In this document: positions 56,602-64,000 of the stretch, piece by piece | Position numbering within the stretch: the stretch's first letter is position 1 | Layout: the number at the start of each line of letters is the position of its first letter | DNA from: CAVVST01 sp963750995 | GTDB lineage: Bacteria; Acidobacteriota; Vicinamibacteria; Vicinamibacterales; UBA2999 | DNA length: 64,000 nt | Assembly: GCA_963750995.1 (NCBI GenBank) | Contig: CAVVST010000004.1 | Span: forward strand, 868,001-932,000 | Direction of reading: 5' to 3' | Program-made: the position numbers and the translations under genes | The notes under the pieces: model-generated | Databases searched by the model: none | Told to the model about the DNA's origin: nothing | What the model saw: the letters and a program-made list of their open reading frames with translations, nothing else

Positions 56602-56726
56602 GGGGGCAGATCGCGCGCTCCACCCATCAGGTAGCGGCCTCGTTTCATGGCGTGCTATTTGCCTTCGCTGGAACCAGAGACTCGATGAGGTTCCGTTGTG
56701 GACCTCGGGTTTCAGGAGGCGGCGAC

Positions 56727-59024
56727 GTGGACGACTTCGATATCGCGCAAAGCAAGATCGGCGAGTCAGCCCAGCGCGTCGTGGACCGCGCCGTTGAAGA
56801 AACACGGCGCCGCGACCATGCGCTACTGACCAACGAGCACATTTTCCTCGCGTTCGCGCAGGTGGAATGGGACACGTTCGCACAGGTAATGCGCGACCTG
56901 GAGCTGAATCCCCACGAAATCCTGCAGGCGCTCGAAGAGCACCTGCACGTGCTGCCGACGTTTGCCGGCCGCGAGCTGCGCGTGGCCCCGGCGACCAAGC
57001 TGGTCTTCAAGCTGGCGTTCCACCAGGCGAGCCGCGCCGGCCGCCAGATGATCGAATCATCCGACCTCTTCTCGGCCATTTTTGAAGAGAGCCAGGGCGG
57101 CCCGGTGTCCATCATTCGCCGCCACGGCATCGAACCCGAAGTGCTGGTGACCCGAATTGCCACCCGGATGCGCGACAACGAGCTGCGCGAAGAGCGGCTG
57201 CGCAAGCGCTTCGAGCTGCCGCCGTTTCTCAAGCACTTCGCGACCAATCTCAACCTGCTCGCCCGGCAGGACCGGCTGGCGCCGGTCTACGGCCGCGACC
57301 TCGAGATTCAGCAGGTCCTGGAAATCCTTTGCCACCGCGAACGGTCGAACTCGGTGATGCTGATCGGCGAGCCCGGCGTCGGCAAGACGGCGATCGTCGA
57401 GGGACTCGCGCGCCGCATCGAGTTCGAGCCTGATAGCGTGCCCGTCCGGCTGCGCGACTGCCAGGTCGTCAACCTCCAGATGAACACGATGGTGGCCGGG
57501 ACGATGCTGCGCGGCATGTTCGAGGATCGGATCCAGAACGTGATCCGCGAGATCAAGGAGCGGCCGAACCTGATCCTGTTCGTGGACGAGGCGCATACGA
57601 TGGTCGGTGCGGGCTCGGCGCTGGGCGCGCCGTCGGATGCCGCCAACGTCTTCAAGTCGGTACTTGCCCGCGGCGAGGTCCGGATGATCGGCGCGACCAC
57701 GCTGAGCGAGTACAAGGAATACATCCAGGAGGACGAGGCGCTCGCGCGCCGGTTCCGCACCGTGCACGTGTGCGAGCCGAGCGTGGAAGAGACGCGTCGG
57801 ATCCTCTACAACCTGCGTCCGCGGCTGGAGCGCAACTATTCGGTCCGGCTGCTCGACGACGCGATCGACACCGCGCTCGAGATGTCGCCGCGCTACCAGC
57901 GGCACCTCCACCTGCCTGACAAGGTCATCGGCTGGCTCGATACCGCCGCAGTGCGCGCGGAAATCGACCGGCGGTGGGAAGTCAGCAGCCGCGACGTCAT
58001 CGAGGTCATTTCCCACGCGTCGCAGATTCCGGAAGACATGGTGTTCCGCGACGTCGGCGATCGGTTCAAGGAGATCGAGAGCCGGCTGGGCCGCCGGGTG
58101 ATCGGCCAGAAGAAGGCGGTTGAAGCGCTCGCGCACCGGCTGGTGCTGAACAAGGGCCCGCTGAAGGACGGCTTCGATCGCCCGGACGGCGTGCTGCTCT
58201 TCCTCGGTCCGACCGGCGTCGGCAAGACCGAGCTCGCCAAGGCGATCGCCGAGTTCCTCTTCGGCGACGAGAAGAAGATGATCCGCATCGACATGTCCGA
58301 GTATCAGGACGGCGGCGTGTCGGTGGACAAGCTGATCGGCATGCCTCGCGGCATCGTCGGCAGCGAGCGCGGCGGGATCCTGACAAATCAGCTGAAGGAC
58401 AACCCCTGCTCCGTCATCCTGCTCGACGAAGTCGAGAAGGCGAGTCCGACGCTGCTGAACGTGTTCCTGCAGGCCTTTGACGAAGGGTGGCTGACCGACG
58501 GCCGCGGCAAGCGGGTCTACCTGTCGGACGCGTTCGTCATCATGACGTCGAACGCCGGCTCCGAGCACTTCCGGAAGTTGAGCAGCCCGATGGGATTCCG
58601 ATCGGGGCGGATGCCGCTCGACCAGGTGCAGGGCGAGATCAACCGTGAGCTCGAACGGCGCTTCTCTCCCGAATTCCGGAACCGGATCGACCAGGTGGTG
58701 CTGTTCCAGCCGCTGACCAAGGACGAAGTGCGGCAGATCGCGCTGAACTACATCGACCAGGTGGTCGGCACGTTGAGGCGCTGGAACAAGACGCTGACGA
58801 TCGAGCCCGAGGCGATCGAGAGGCTGGTGACCGAGGGGTACAGCCTGGCCTATGGCGCGAGATTCCTGAAGCGTGTCATCGACGATCGCATCAAGCTGCC
58901 GCTCAGCCAGCAGTGGAAGGACGCAAACGCCTTCAAGGCGACCGTCCGTGACGACCAGATTGTCCTGGAGGCTATCGGTCCGCGGCTGGTGGCATCCGCC
59001 GATCCCGACGCGATCGCCGTCTGA
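56727..59024 (+). CDS. ClpA/ClpC-type ATPase
   Basis: Two-domain AAA+ unfoldase of 765 residues. A Clp N domain (about 1-145) is followed by AAA1 with GEPGVGKT and VDEAHTMVGAG, and AAA2 with GPTGVGKT and LLDEVEKA. There is no long coiled-coil M domain, so it is closer to ClpA. The ClpP-binding loop after MTSNAG may be MGF (SSPMGFRSG), in place of the usual IGL/LGF. I start at GTG 56727, with AGGAGG about 8 nt upstream; ATG 56684 is possible. The stop is followed by a hairpin repeat with a T-run. Confidence 0.92.
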   Translation: MDDFDIAQSKIGESAQRVVDRAVEETRRRDHALLTNEHIFLAFAQVEWDTFAQVMRDLELNPHEILQALEEHLHVLPTFAGRELRVAPATKLVFKLAFHQASRAGRQMIESSDLFSAIFEESQGGPVSIIRRHGIEPEVLVTRIATRMRDNELREERLRKRFELPPFLKHFATNLNLLARQDRLAPVYGRDLEIQQVLEILCHRERSNSVMLIGEPGVGKTAIVEGLARRIEFEPDSVPVRLRDCQVVNLQMNTMVAGTMLRGMFEDRIQNVIREIKERPNLILFVDEAHTMVGAGSALGAPSDAANVFKSVLARGEVRMIGATTLSEYKEYIQEDEALARRFRTVHVCEPSVEETRRILYNLRPRLERNYSVRLLDDAIDTALEMSPRYQRHLHLPDKVIGWLDTAAVRAEIDRRWEVSSRDVIEVISHASQIPEDMVFRDVGDRFKEIESRLGRRVIGQKKAVEALAHRLVLNKGPLKDGFDRPDGVLLFLGPTGVGKTELAKAIAEFLFGDEKKMIRIDMSEYQDGGVSVDKLIGMPRGIVGSERGGILTNQLKDNPCSVILLDEVEKASPTLLNVFLQAFDEGWLTDGRGKRVYLSDAFVIMTSNAGSEHFRKLSSPMGFRSGRMPLDQVQGEINRELERRFSPEFRNRIDQVVLFQPLTKDEVRQIALNYIDQVVGTLRRWNKTLTIEPEAIERLVTEGYSLAYGARFLKRVIDDRIKLPLSQQWKDANAFKATVRDDQIVLEAIGPRLVASADPDAIAV

Positions 59025-59063
59025 CTCAACTGGTAGGGCGTAACCGGTAACGTTGTCGTTGTC

Positions 59064-59089
59064 GTAGAGGCGGACCTTCAGGTCCGCCT
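59064..59089 (+). repeat. GTAG-hairpin repeat after clp gene, terminator-like
   Basis: GTAG, then stem AGGCGGACCT, loop TC, stem AGGTCCGCCT, then TTTTCT. Same layout as 46156-46181 but with a different stem sequence. It lies between convergent genes and, with the T-run, should work as an intrinsic terminator. Confidence 0.7.
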
Positions 59090-59698
59090 TTTCTCTGTAC
59101 CGGTCCGGCGCCGAGTCAGGATTTCACGAACGGGTGGGGGGAGAGTTGTCGCCAGGTTGGGGCGAAGGTGCCACAGGCGATGACGGCCGACCCGCACGGC
59201 CTCGCCCGGCAGGAGCAGAACGCAGAGCGCGGCGTCGTCCAACTCGGCGAGTTGCTCCACGCGCGCGGTCGTCAACCGATGGGACGCCAACGTGCGGGCC
59301 CGCATGACGGCGCTGCCATCCGCGACCGGCACGCCCGGGAGCCCGCTGCCGCCAATACCCGCAGTAAAGGTCGCTGGCCCGGCAGGGTCGGTGGCGTGCG
59401 CGTGGAACGATACGTCCACCGGCTGGACGGGCGTGGCCGGCGCTGATTTCACCCAGAAGATGTCGTCGACTGTCACGAGGAAGGCGATGCCCGCGATGGG
59501 GACTGCACACGTGAGCGTCCCGCGCCAGCGCAGATCCAGGACGTTGATGAACGGCCCGGAGCCGGTGTCCGCATGCCCCGCCTGGTACGTGCGCCGCTCA
59601 GACGGCAGCCAGATGCCGGCAAATTCGACAGCCTCTCGGGGAACAACGGCAGCGAGCGACGCGTCGAGTTCGTCGAAGAGCGCGGGCCGTCGAAGCAT
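59078..59698 (-). CDS. conserved-looking protein of unknown function
   Basis: Open frame of 206 residues with no known motif: a mixed sequence with one hydrophobic strand (GIAFLVTVDDIFWV) and a basic C-terminal tail. Its 3' end overlaps the hairpin repeat. No competing frame of good quality on the plus strand, and spacing (8 bp) to the upstream radical SAM gene fits an operon. Confidence 0.6.
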   Translation of the reverse strand: MLRRPALFDELDASLAAVVPREAVEFAGIWLPSERRTYQAGHADTGSGPFINVLDLRWRGTLTCAVPIAGIAFLVTVDDIFWVKSAPATPVQPVDVSFHAHATDPAGPATFTAGIGGSGLPGVPVADGSAVMRARTLASHRLTTARVEQLAELDDAALCVLLLPGEAVRVGRHRLWHLRPNLATTLPPPVREILTRRRTGTEKRRT

Positions 59699-59706
59699 GC
59701 CTGAGT

Positions 59707-60753
59707 CTAGAACTGGAAGATTGGCTGGTCCGGAGGCAATTCCGTGTCGGGCTCCGTCGCCTCCCTGCCTCGCGATTCCGCCGTGTTGCCTTCCTCGTCC
59801 CGGCCGTTGACGCCGTATTTCTTACGCAGCATCGAGAGGACGTTGCGGACCTCCTGGCGATACGAAGCGGGAGCGTACTTGCCGGCGTAGAGGCCTCTGT
59901 AGCCATCGACCATGTGCGGGAATTCATCAGCGAGCCAACGCATGAAGTGATCGCGGGTGCCGCCCTCGAGGAACATGACATTGCAGCCGACGAATCGCGC
60001 GCCGTGGTCGGCGATGGCTTTCATCGTGCGCTCCATCAGTGCGGGCTTCGACGTGATTCCCGGGACAATCGGGTTCATCAACACGCCGGCGCGAATGCCG
60101 GCGTCGGTCAGCTCGCGTACGGCACGCAGCCGCTTCATCGGCGGAGCCGTGCCGGGCTCGAGGAGATGCCACGCGTCCTCGTCGACGGTCGGAACGCTGA
60201 TGTAGACACTGACGCCGGGCCCCGCGGCGAGGTCCGTCAGCACGTCCTTGTCGCGGACGATCATCGGCCCCTTGGTGACGATGCCGACGGGGTTGTCGAA
60301 TTCGAGCAGGGCCTGCAGCGATCGGCGGGTCAGCTTGTAGTGCCCCTCGATTGGCTGATAGCAGTCGGTCGCGGTACCGACGGCGACGTATTCGCGCTCC
60401 CACGACGGCCGCGCGAGCTCTTTCCGCAGCACGTCGACGAAATTGGTCTTGACGAAGATGATCGACGCGAACTGGTCGTCGCTGTTCAGCTCGAACTGAG
60501 TCTGGTATCGCCGCGCGTAGCAGTAATGGCAGCCGTGGGTGCAGCCGCGATAGGGGTTGAGGGTCCACTCGAACGGCATCCCCTTGACCTGGTTGAGCGC
60601 CGATCGACAGCGGACCTCCTGATATCTGGCCGCGTCGGCGCGTAGCGTCGCCTCGTCGAGCGCATCCGCGCCACCTTCCCTGACGAGATCGGCGATTTGC
60701 CGGGTGGTGGGTTTGGGTTTACCGAGGTCGAACAGGAGGAGCGGGCTTTCCAT
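59707..60753 (-). CDS. radical SAM protein (SPL-like / Rv2578c type)
   Basis: Protein of 348 residues. The cluster motif CTHGCHYCYA (C-x3-C-x2-C) follows NPYRGC, as in the SPL-related radical SAM group. TVDEDAW, LMNPIVPG and FVGCNVMFL are further family blocks. The cluster-bound SAM radical is certain; the target is unknown (possible DNA-repair or tRNA link). Confidence 0.85.
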   Translation of the reverse strand: MESPLLLFDLGKPKPTTRQIADLVREGGADALDEATLRADAARYQEVRCRSALNQVKGMPFEWTLNPYRGCTHGCHYCYARRYQTQFELNSDDQFASIIFVKTNFVDVLRKELARPSWEREYVAVGTATDCYQPIEGHYKLTRRSLQALLEFDNPVGIVTKGPMIVRDKDVLTDLAAGPGVSVYISVPTVDEDAWHLLEPGTAPPMKRLRAVRELTDAGIRAGVLMNPIVPGITSKPALMERTMKAIADHGARFVGCNVMFLEGGTRDHFMRWLADEFPHMVDGYRGLYAGKYAPASYRQEVRNVLSMLRKKYGVNGRDEEGNTAESRGREATEPDTELPPDQPIFQF

Positions 60754-60815
60754 GGCAAACTTCCGACATGTTTCGTCTTTTGTTCGCCACTGAGCCTATC
60801 ACAAGAGACGGCGTG

Positions 60816-61847
60816 TCAGATCCGGCCGCCTGCCAGCGGCGCCCAGTACGTGTTCAGGCTGGTTGTGATCGAGCCGGATATCCCGGTGCGGAAGGCGGAA
60901 CGGTTGAGCGTTATGGGAGAACAGATCGCCAGGTACTCGAACAGGTCATCGAGCATCCGGTCGAAGGAGATCGCAGGCGACCATTTAGTGGCCTCGCGCA
61001 GCCGCGTCGCGTCGCCGACGAGGATCAGGTCGTCGTGGGGGCGAAGCCGCGACGCGTCCACTTCCACCGTCACCGGCACTCGCGCGCGCGCGATCAGCGC
61101 ATCGAGCACCACCCGCATCGTCCGGGCAACGCCCGAGGCGACGTTGTAGACGGTGCCGGGGACGCCGCGCTTCATGAGCAGGGCGTACGCGCGCACGGTG
61201 TCGCGAACGTCGGAAATGTCGCGGGCGGAATCGAGGCGGCCGACGTGGATGACCGGGTCCATCCGTCCCCGTTCGATCGACACGATCTGCCGCGTCATCC
61301 CCGACACTGAAAACTTCGGGCTCTGGCGGGCGCCGACGTGATTGAACGGACGCGTGAGGATGACGTCGAGGCCGTCTTCGACGAGGGCGCGCGCCCCGAG
61401 TTGTTCCTGCGCGAATTTGCTGACGGCGTACGGACTCGACGGTGCGATCGGCGAGTCTTCGCGATGGGGCTGCTCCGACCCGGCGTAGACGGTGGCCGAT
61501 CCCGTGATGATGACGCGGGCGGCGCAGCCCGCCCGTCGAAGACCGTCCAGCAGATGATGCGTCGTCAGGACGTTGCCGGCGAGCGGCAGCGACGTGTCCT
61601 GCCATGATTCGGCCACGTGTGCGTGGCCGGCGCAGTGATAGACCTCTGCCGGTTTCAACGCCGCAAGCTCCTGCCGCACGCGGTCCTCGTCCAGCAAGTC
61701 GATGAGCGTCCAGCGAGCGAGCCGCGCGATCGCGGGCGGCGGCTCCGATCGGGCCCAGCCCACGAGATCAGCGGTGCCGGCCAGATGCTCGAGCAGGTGG
61801 CTCCCGGCGAAGCCGGCGGCACCGGTGACGAGAACGACGTCGTTCAC
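60816..61847 (-). CDS. GDP-4-keto-6-deoxy-mannose reductase-like epimerase (Rmd-like)
   Basis: Extended SDR of 343 residues. NAD(P) motif VTGAAGFAGSHLLEHL is near residue 6; catalytic Ser is in TGSATVYAG and YxxxK is YAVSK. RPFNHVGARQSPKF, VGRLDSARDISDVRD and VYNVASG match the Rmd reductases. The last 20 residues or so look atypical. GTG start. It probably does the final reduction to a deoxy sugar in the rml-type operon. Confidence 0.8.
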   Translation of the reverse strand: MNDVVLVTGAAGFAGSHLLEHLAGTADLVGWARSEPPPAIARLARWTLIDLLDEDRVRQELAALKPAEVYHCAGHAHVAESWQDTSLPLAGNVLTTHHLLDGLRRAGCAARVIITGSATVYAGSEQPHREDSPIAPSSPYAVSKFAQEQLGARALVEDGLDVILTRPFNHVGARQSPKFSVSGMTRQIVSIERGRMDPVIHVGRLDSARDISDVRDTVRAYALLMKRGVPGTVYNVASGVARTMRVVLDALIARARVPVTVEVDASRLRPHDDLILVGDATRLREATKWSPAISFDRMLDDLFEYLAICSPITLNRSAFRTGISGSITTSLNTYWAPLAGGRI

Positions 61848-61877
61848 GCTTCTAACGTTCTCACTGCTCGGTTCGTG

Positions 61878-62891
61878 TCAGGTTCGGCGTTCGTACTGCG
61901 CCTGGTAGTAGGAGCGGAACGCCGGATCCTGTTCCTTGATCGGGCGCCACCACCAGTCGTTGCGGCGGTACCAGTCGACGGTGTCGCGCAGCCCGGTGTC
62001 GAAGGCCACCTGCGGCGCCCACCCGAGCGTGCGCAGTTTCGAGGTGTCGAGACAGTAGCGTCGATCATGACCGGGCCGATCGGCCACCGGCTTGATCAGC
62101 GACAGCGGCTTGCCGAGCGTGGCCAGGATTCGCTTCGTGAGGTCGACATTCATGACGTCGTTGCCGCCGCCGATGTTGTAGACCTCGCCGTCGCTTCCTT
62201 TGTCAATCAGCAGGTCGATGGCGCGGCAATGGTCGTCGACATGCAGCCAGTCGCGCACGTTCCGGCCGTCGCCGTAGAGCGGCACGGGAATATCGTCGAT
62301 GGCATTGGTCACGAACAGCGGGATGACTTTCTCAGGGAATTGATAGGGTCCGTAATTATTGGAGGCCCTGGTGATCAGGACGGGCACGTTATGCGTCGCC
62401 CAGTAGCTATAGGCGAGACGGTCCGCACCGGCCTTGCTGGCCGCGTACGGATTGCGCGGCTTGATCTCGTCGGTCTCGCGGCTGGCCCCGGTGGCGACGC
62501 TGCCGTACACCTCGTCGGTCGAGATCTGGACAAACCGGCGAAGCTGCGACGCGCGGCGCGCCGCCTCGAGCAGCACGAAGGTCCCCTCGACGTCGGTGCG
62601 GATGAAGTCGCCGGCGGCAAGGATCGACCGGTCAACGTGCGTTTCCGCCGCGAAGTGCACCACTAACGCCGAGTGCTCGACCAGTGGGCCGCTGACGGCG
62701 GCGTCGGCAATGTCGCCGTGCACGAACGCGTGCCGCGGGTGGTTCATCACGTCGTGGAGATTCTCGCGGCGGCCGGCGTAGGTCAGCTTGTCGAGCGTGG
62801 TGACCCGCCAGTCCTGGTGCCGGTCGAGCGCGTAGCGGACGAAATTGCTGCCGATGAACCCGGCACCCCCGGTGACGAGGACCTCAACCAT
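61878..62891 (-). CDS. rmlB: dTDP-glucose 4,6-dehydratase
   Basis: RmlB, 337 residues, full length. TGGAGFIGSNFVRYAL at residues 7-22, STDEVYGSV, YAASK (YxxxK) and NNYGPYQFPEK are intact. It makes dTDP-4-keto-6-deoxyglucose. Its start overlaps the stop of the epimerase by 8 bp. Confidence 0.95.
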   Translation of the reverse strand: MVEVLVTGGAGFIGSNFVRYALDRHQDWRVTTLDKLTYAGRRENLHDVMNHPRHAFVHGDIADAAVSGPLVEHSALVVHFAAETHVDRSILAAGDFIRTDVEGTFVLLEAARRASQLRRFVQISTDEVYGSVATGASRETDEIKPRNPYAASKAGADRLAYSYWATHNVPVLITRASNNYGPYQFPEKVIPLFVTNAIDDIPVPLYGDGRNVRDWLHVDDHCRAIDLLIDKGSDGEVYNIGGGNDVMNVDLTKRILATLGKPLSLIKPVADRPGHDRRYCLDTSKLRTLGWAPQVAFDTGLRDTVDWYRRNDWWWRPIKEQDPAFRSYYQAQYERRT

Positions 62892-63393
62892 CCTTGCGCG
62901 TCCAGTCGTAGGGCAGCGTGTCGTGCGGAGCGAGGCGGAATTCGTCCGGTTCCGCGTACCGGTACGGTTCGGTCGGCACGTTTACGACGAGCGCGGTTTC
63001 AGGACTGATGCACTTCCAGCCGTGGTAGACCAGCTTCGGCACCTGCACGAGCACCGGGTTCTGGACGCCGACGAAGAACTCGTTGATCGCTCCGTTGGTG
63101 GGTGAGTCAGGGCGCGTGTCGACGAGCACCAGCTTCACCATACCGGCGATGCACGCGAAGTTGTCGACCTGCTTCTGGTGGTAGTGCCACGCTTTGACGA
63201 CCCCCGAGTAGGTGGCCGAGACGTACACCTGCCCGAAGGTCGTGAAGATCTCAGACTCGTCCGCGCGCAGGATCTCCAGCAGGAACCCGCGCTCGTCGGG
63301 AATGAGGCGGAGCGGCTTGGTCTTCACCCCGTCGATCCGGGGCGGCTTCGCGACGGTCGTCGAATAAGCTACCGGGTTTGTCATTGTCACCAC
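62884..63393 (-). CDS. rmlC: dTDP-4-dehydrorhamnose 3,5-epimerase family protein
   Basis: RmlC-like cupin of about 169 residues. DERGFLLEILRADES, AWHYHQKQVDNFACI and PKLVYHGWKC carry the active-site His. The start may be one of two GTG codons or the ATG at 63384; a GTG overlaps the stop of rmlA (GTGA). Confidence 0.85.
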   Translation of the reverse strand: MVTMTNPVAYSTTVAKPPRIDGVKTKPLRLIPDERGFLLEILRADESEIFTTFGQVYVSATYSGVVKAWHYHQKQVDNFACIAGMVKLVLVDTRPDSPTNGAINEFFVGVQNPVLVQVPKLVYHGWKCISPETALVVNVPTEPYRYAEPDEFRLAPHDTLPYDWTRKDG

Positions 63394-64000
63394 CTGATGC
63401 CGACCTCTGAATTGTCTCCCAGCATGAAGCGGAACGCGCTCGGCTTCACCGGGATCCGGTAAATCCGCACGTTCTTGCCGATCAGGCTGTCGATGACGCG
63501 GTTCGCCAGGTCACGGACGCACGATCCTTCAAGAACGATGCTGTGCTCGATCTCGGAGTCCTGGATCTCGACGTCGTTACCGATCGACGTGAACGGGCCG
63601 ACGTAGGCGTGAATGATCCTCGCCCCGCGACCAATCACGGCCGGGCCGCGGATCACCGATCGCTCCACCACCGCTCCCGCCTCGATGACGACCTTGCCTT
63701 CCACCCGGCTGTCGGCGTCAATTGAGCCATCGACGCGCCGTTCCTGGGTATCGAGGATGAGCCGGTTCGCCTCGAGCATGTCCTCCAGCTTCCCGGTGTC
63801 CTTCCACCAGCCGTCCACGATGTGCGGCCGGACGGTCAGTCCGCGATCGATGAGGTCCTGGATTGCGTCGGTGATCTCCAGCTCGTTGCGAAAGCTCGGC
63901 CTGATCCGGTCCACCGACTCGAACACTTCGGGCCCGAACATATAGACGCCGACCAGCGCCAGGTCGCCGATCGGTTCCTTCGGCTTCTCGACCAGTCTCA
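63387..64000 (-). CDS. rmlA: glucose-1-phosphate thymidylyltransferase, long form, 3' part
   Basis: C-terminal part of an StrD-type thymidylyltransferase; the 5' end is past the window. VEKPKEPIGDLALVGVYMF is the end of the nucleotidyltransferase core, and the rest is a left-handed beta-helix with hexapeptide repeats (VIEAGAVVERSVI, GRGARIIHAYV). The GIRW end and the order rmlA-rmlC-rmlB-rmd (minus strand) define a deoxysugar operon, probably for cell-surface glycans. Confidence 0.88.
   Translation of the reverse strand, partial: RLVEKPKEPIGDLALVGVYMFGPEVFESVDRIRPSFRNELEITDAIQDLIDRGLTVRPHIVDGWWKDTGKLEDMLEANRLILDTQERRVDGSIDADSRVEGKVVIEAGAVVERSVIRGPAVIGRGARIIHAYVGPFTSIGNDVEIQDSEIEHSIVLEGSCVRDLANRVIDSLIGKNVRIYRIPVKPSAFRFMLGDNSEVGIRW

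Noticed and set aside
57057..58568. Minus-strand frame of 503 codons
   Set aside because: Antisense shadow of the Clp ATPase; no family features.

Overview
The window is GC-rich, single-chromosome-like DNA with almost no non-coding space. It looks like a member of the Acidobacteriota, most likely a Vicinamibacteria-type organism. That placement is inferred from several proteins with carboxypeptidase-regulatory-like (CarboxypepD_reg) domains, including a TonB-dependent receptor, together with secreted metallopeptidases, an Omp85-type barrel carrying a beta-propeller, and an overall gene mix typical of that phylum. No rRNA, tRNA, prophage, CRISPR or cas gene was recognised. Many operons are coupled by ATGA or GTGA stop/start overlaps.

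Region by region. 1-7.5 kb holds broken or partial genes: a molybdopterin oxidoreductase large subunit, a TAT-exported metallo-beta-lactamase-fold protein, a TonB receptor in four frames, a truncated sufD and a truncated argJ. 7.5-12 kb holds an exported MBL-fold hydrolase, lepA, lepB and a small membrane protein. 12-16.3 kb holds a histidine-degradation operon (DUF167, hutI, cyclodeaminase) next to cstA. 16.3-23.4 kb on the minus strand holds an M28 peptidase, a DivIVA-like protein, a YggS-type PLP protein, a TPR protein, a DinG-like helicase and glyA. 23.5-28.2 kb holds a coupled RlmI-like methyltransferase/methyltransferase/SDR set and an L,D-transpeptidase. 28.2-31.6 kb is a cupredoxin/HD-GYP/beta-barrel operon, followed by an M1 aminopeptidase. 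34.2-39.9 kb holds a cupin plus MetE-like pair, a phosphoesterase, and a stomatin/NfeD pair. 39.9-40.8 kb is a REP-associated tyrosine transposase (RAYT) between two short-period repeat arrays. 40.9-46.1 kb holds a TPR protein, a four-gene phosphodiesterase operon and a DUF4142 lipoprotein. 46.2-53.1 kb holds a methyltransferase and a kinase sharing a start site, a PA2779/PA2778-like pair, and a large peptidase-propeller-barrel fusion. 53.2-59.7 kb holds a TM2-like protein, a secreted cupin, a TPP riboswitch with thiC, and a ClpA/ClpC-type ATPase. 59.7-64 kb holds a radical SAM protein and a nucleotide-sugar operon (rmlA, rmlC, rmlB and an Rmd-like reductase) that runs off the right edge.

The most distinctive non-coding content is a family of short GTAG-prefixed hairpins. 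Two copies are identical over 26 nt, and one of these lies in frame inside the dinG-like gene. The other notable items are the RAYT with its 12-bp-period GGGTCAGAC arrays and a perfect 35-bp inverted repeat at 34.2 kb.

At least fourteen apparent frameshifts were found. Some fall in genes expected to be essential or highly conserved (lepB, thiC), so many are probably indel errors of a draft assembly. The cluster in the first 7.5 kb, where sufD and argJ also lack whole domains, looks more like true decay.
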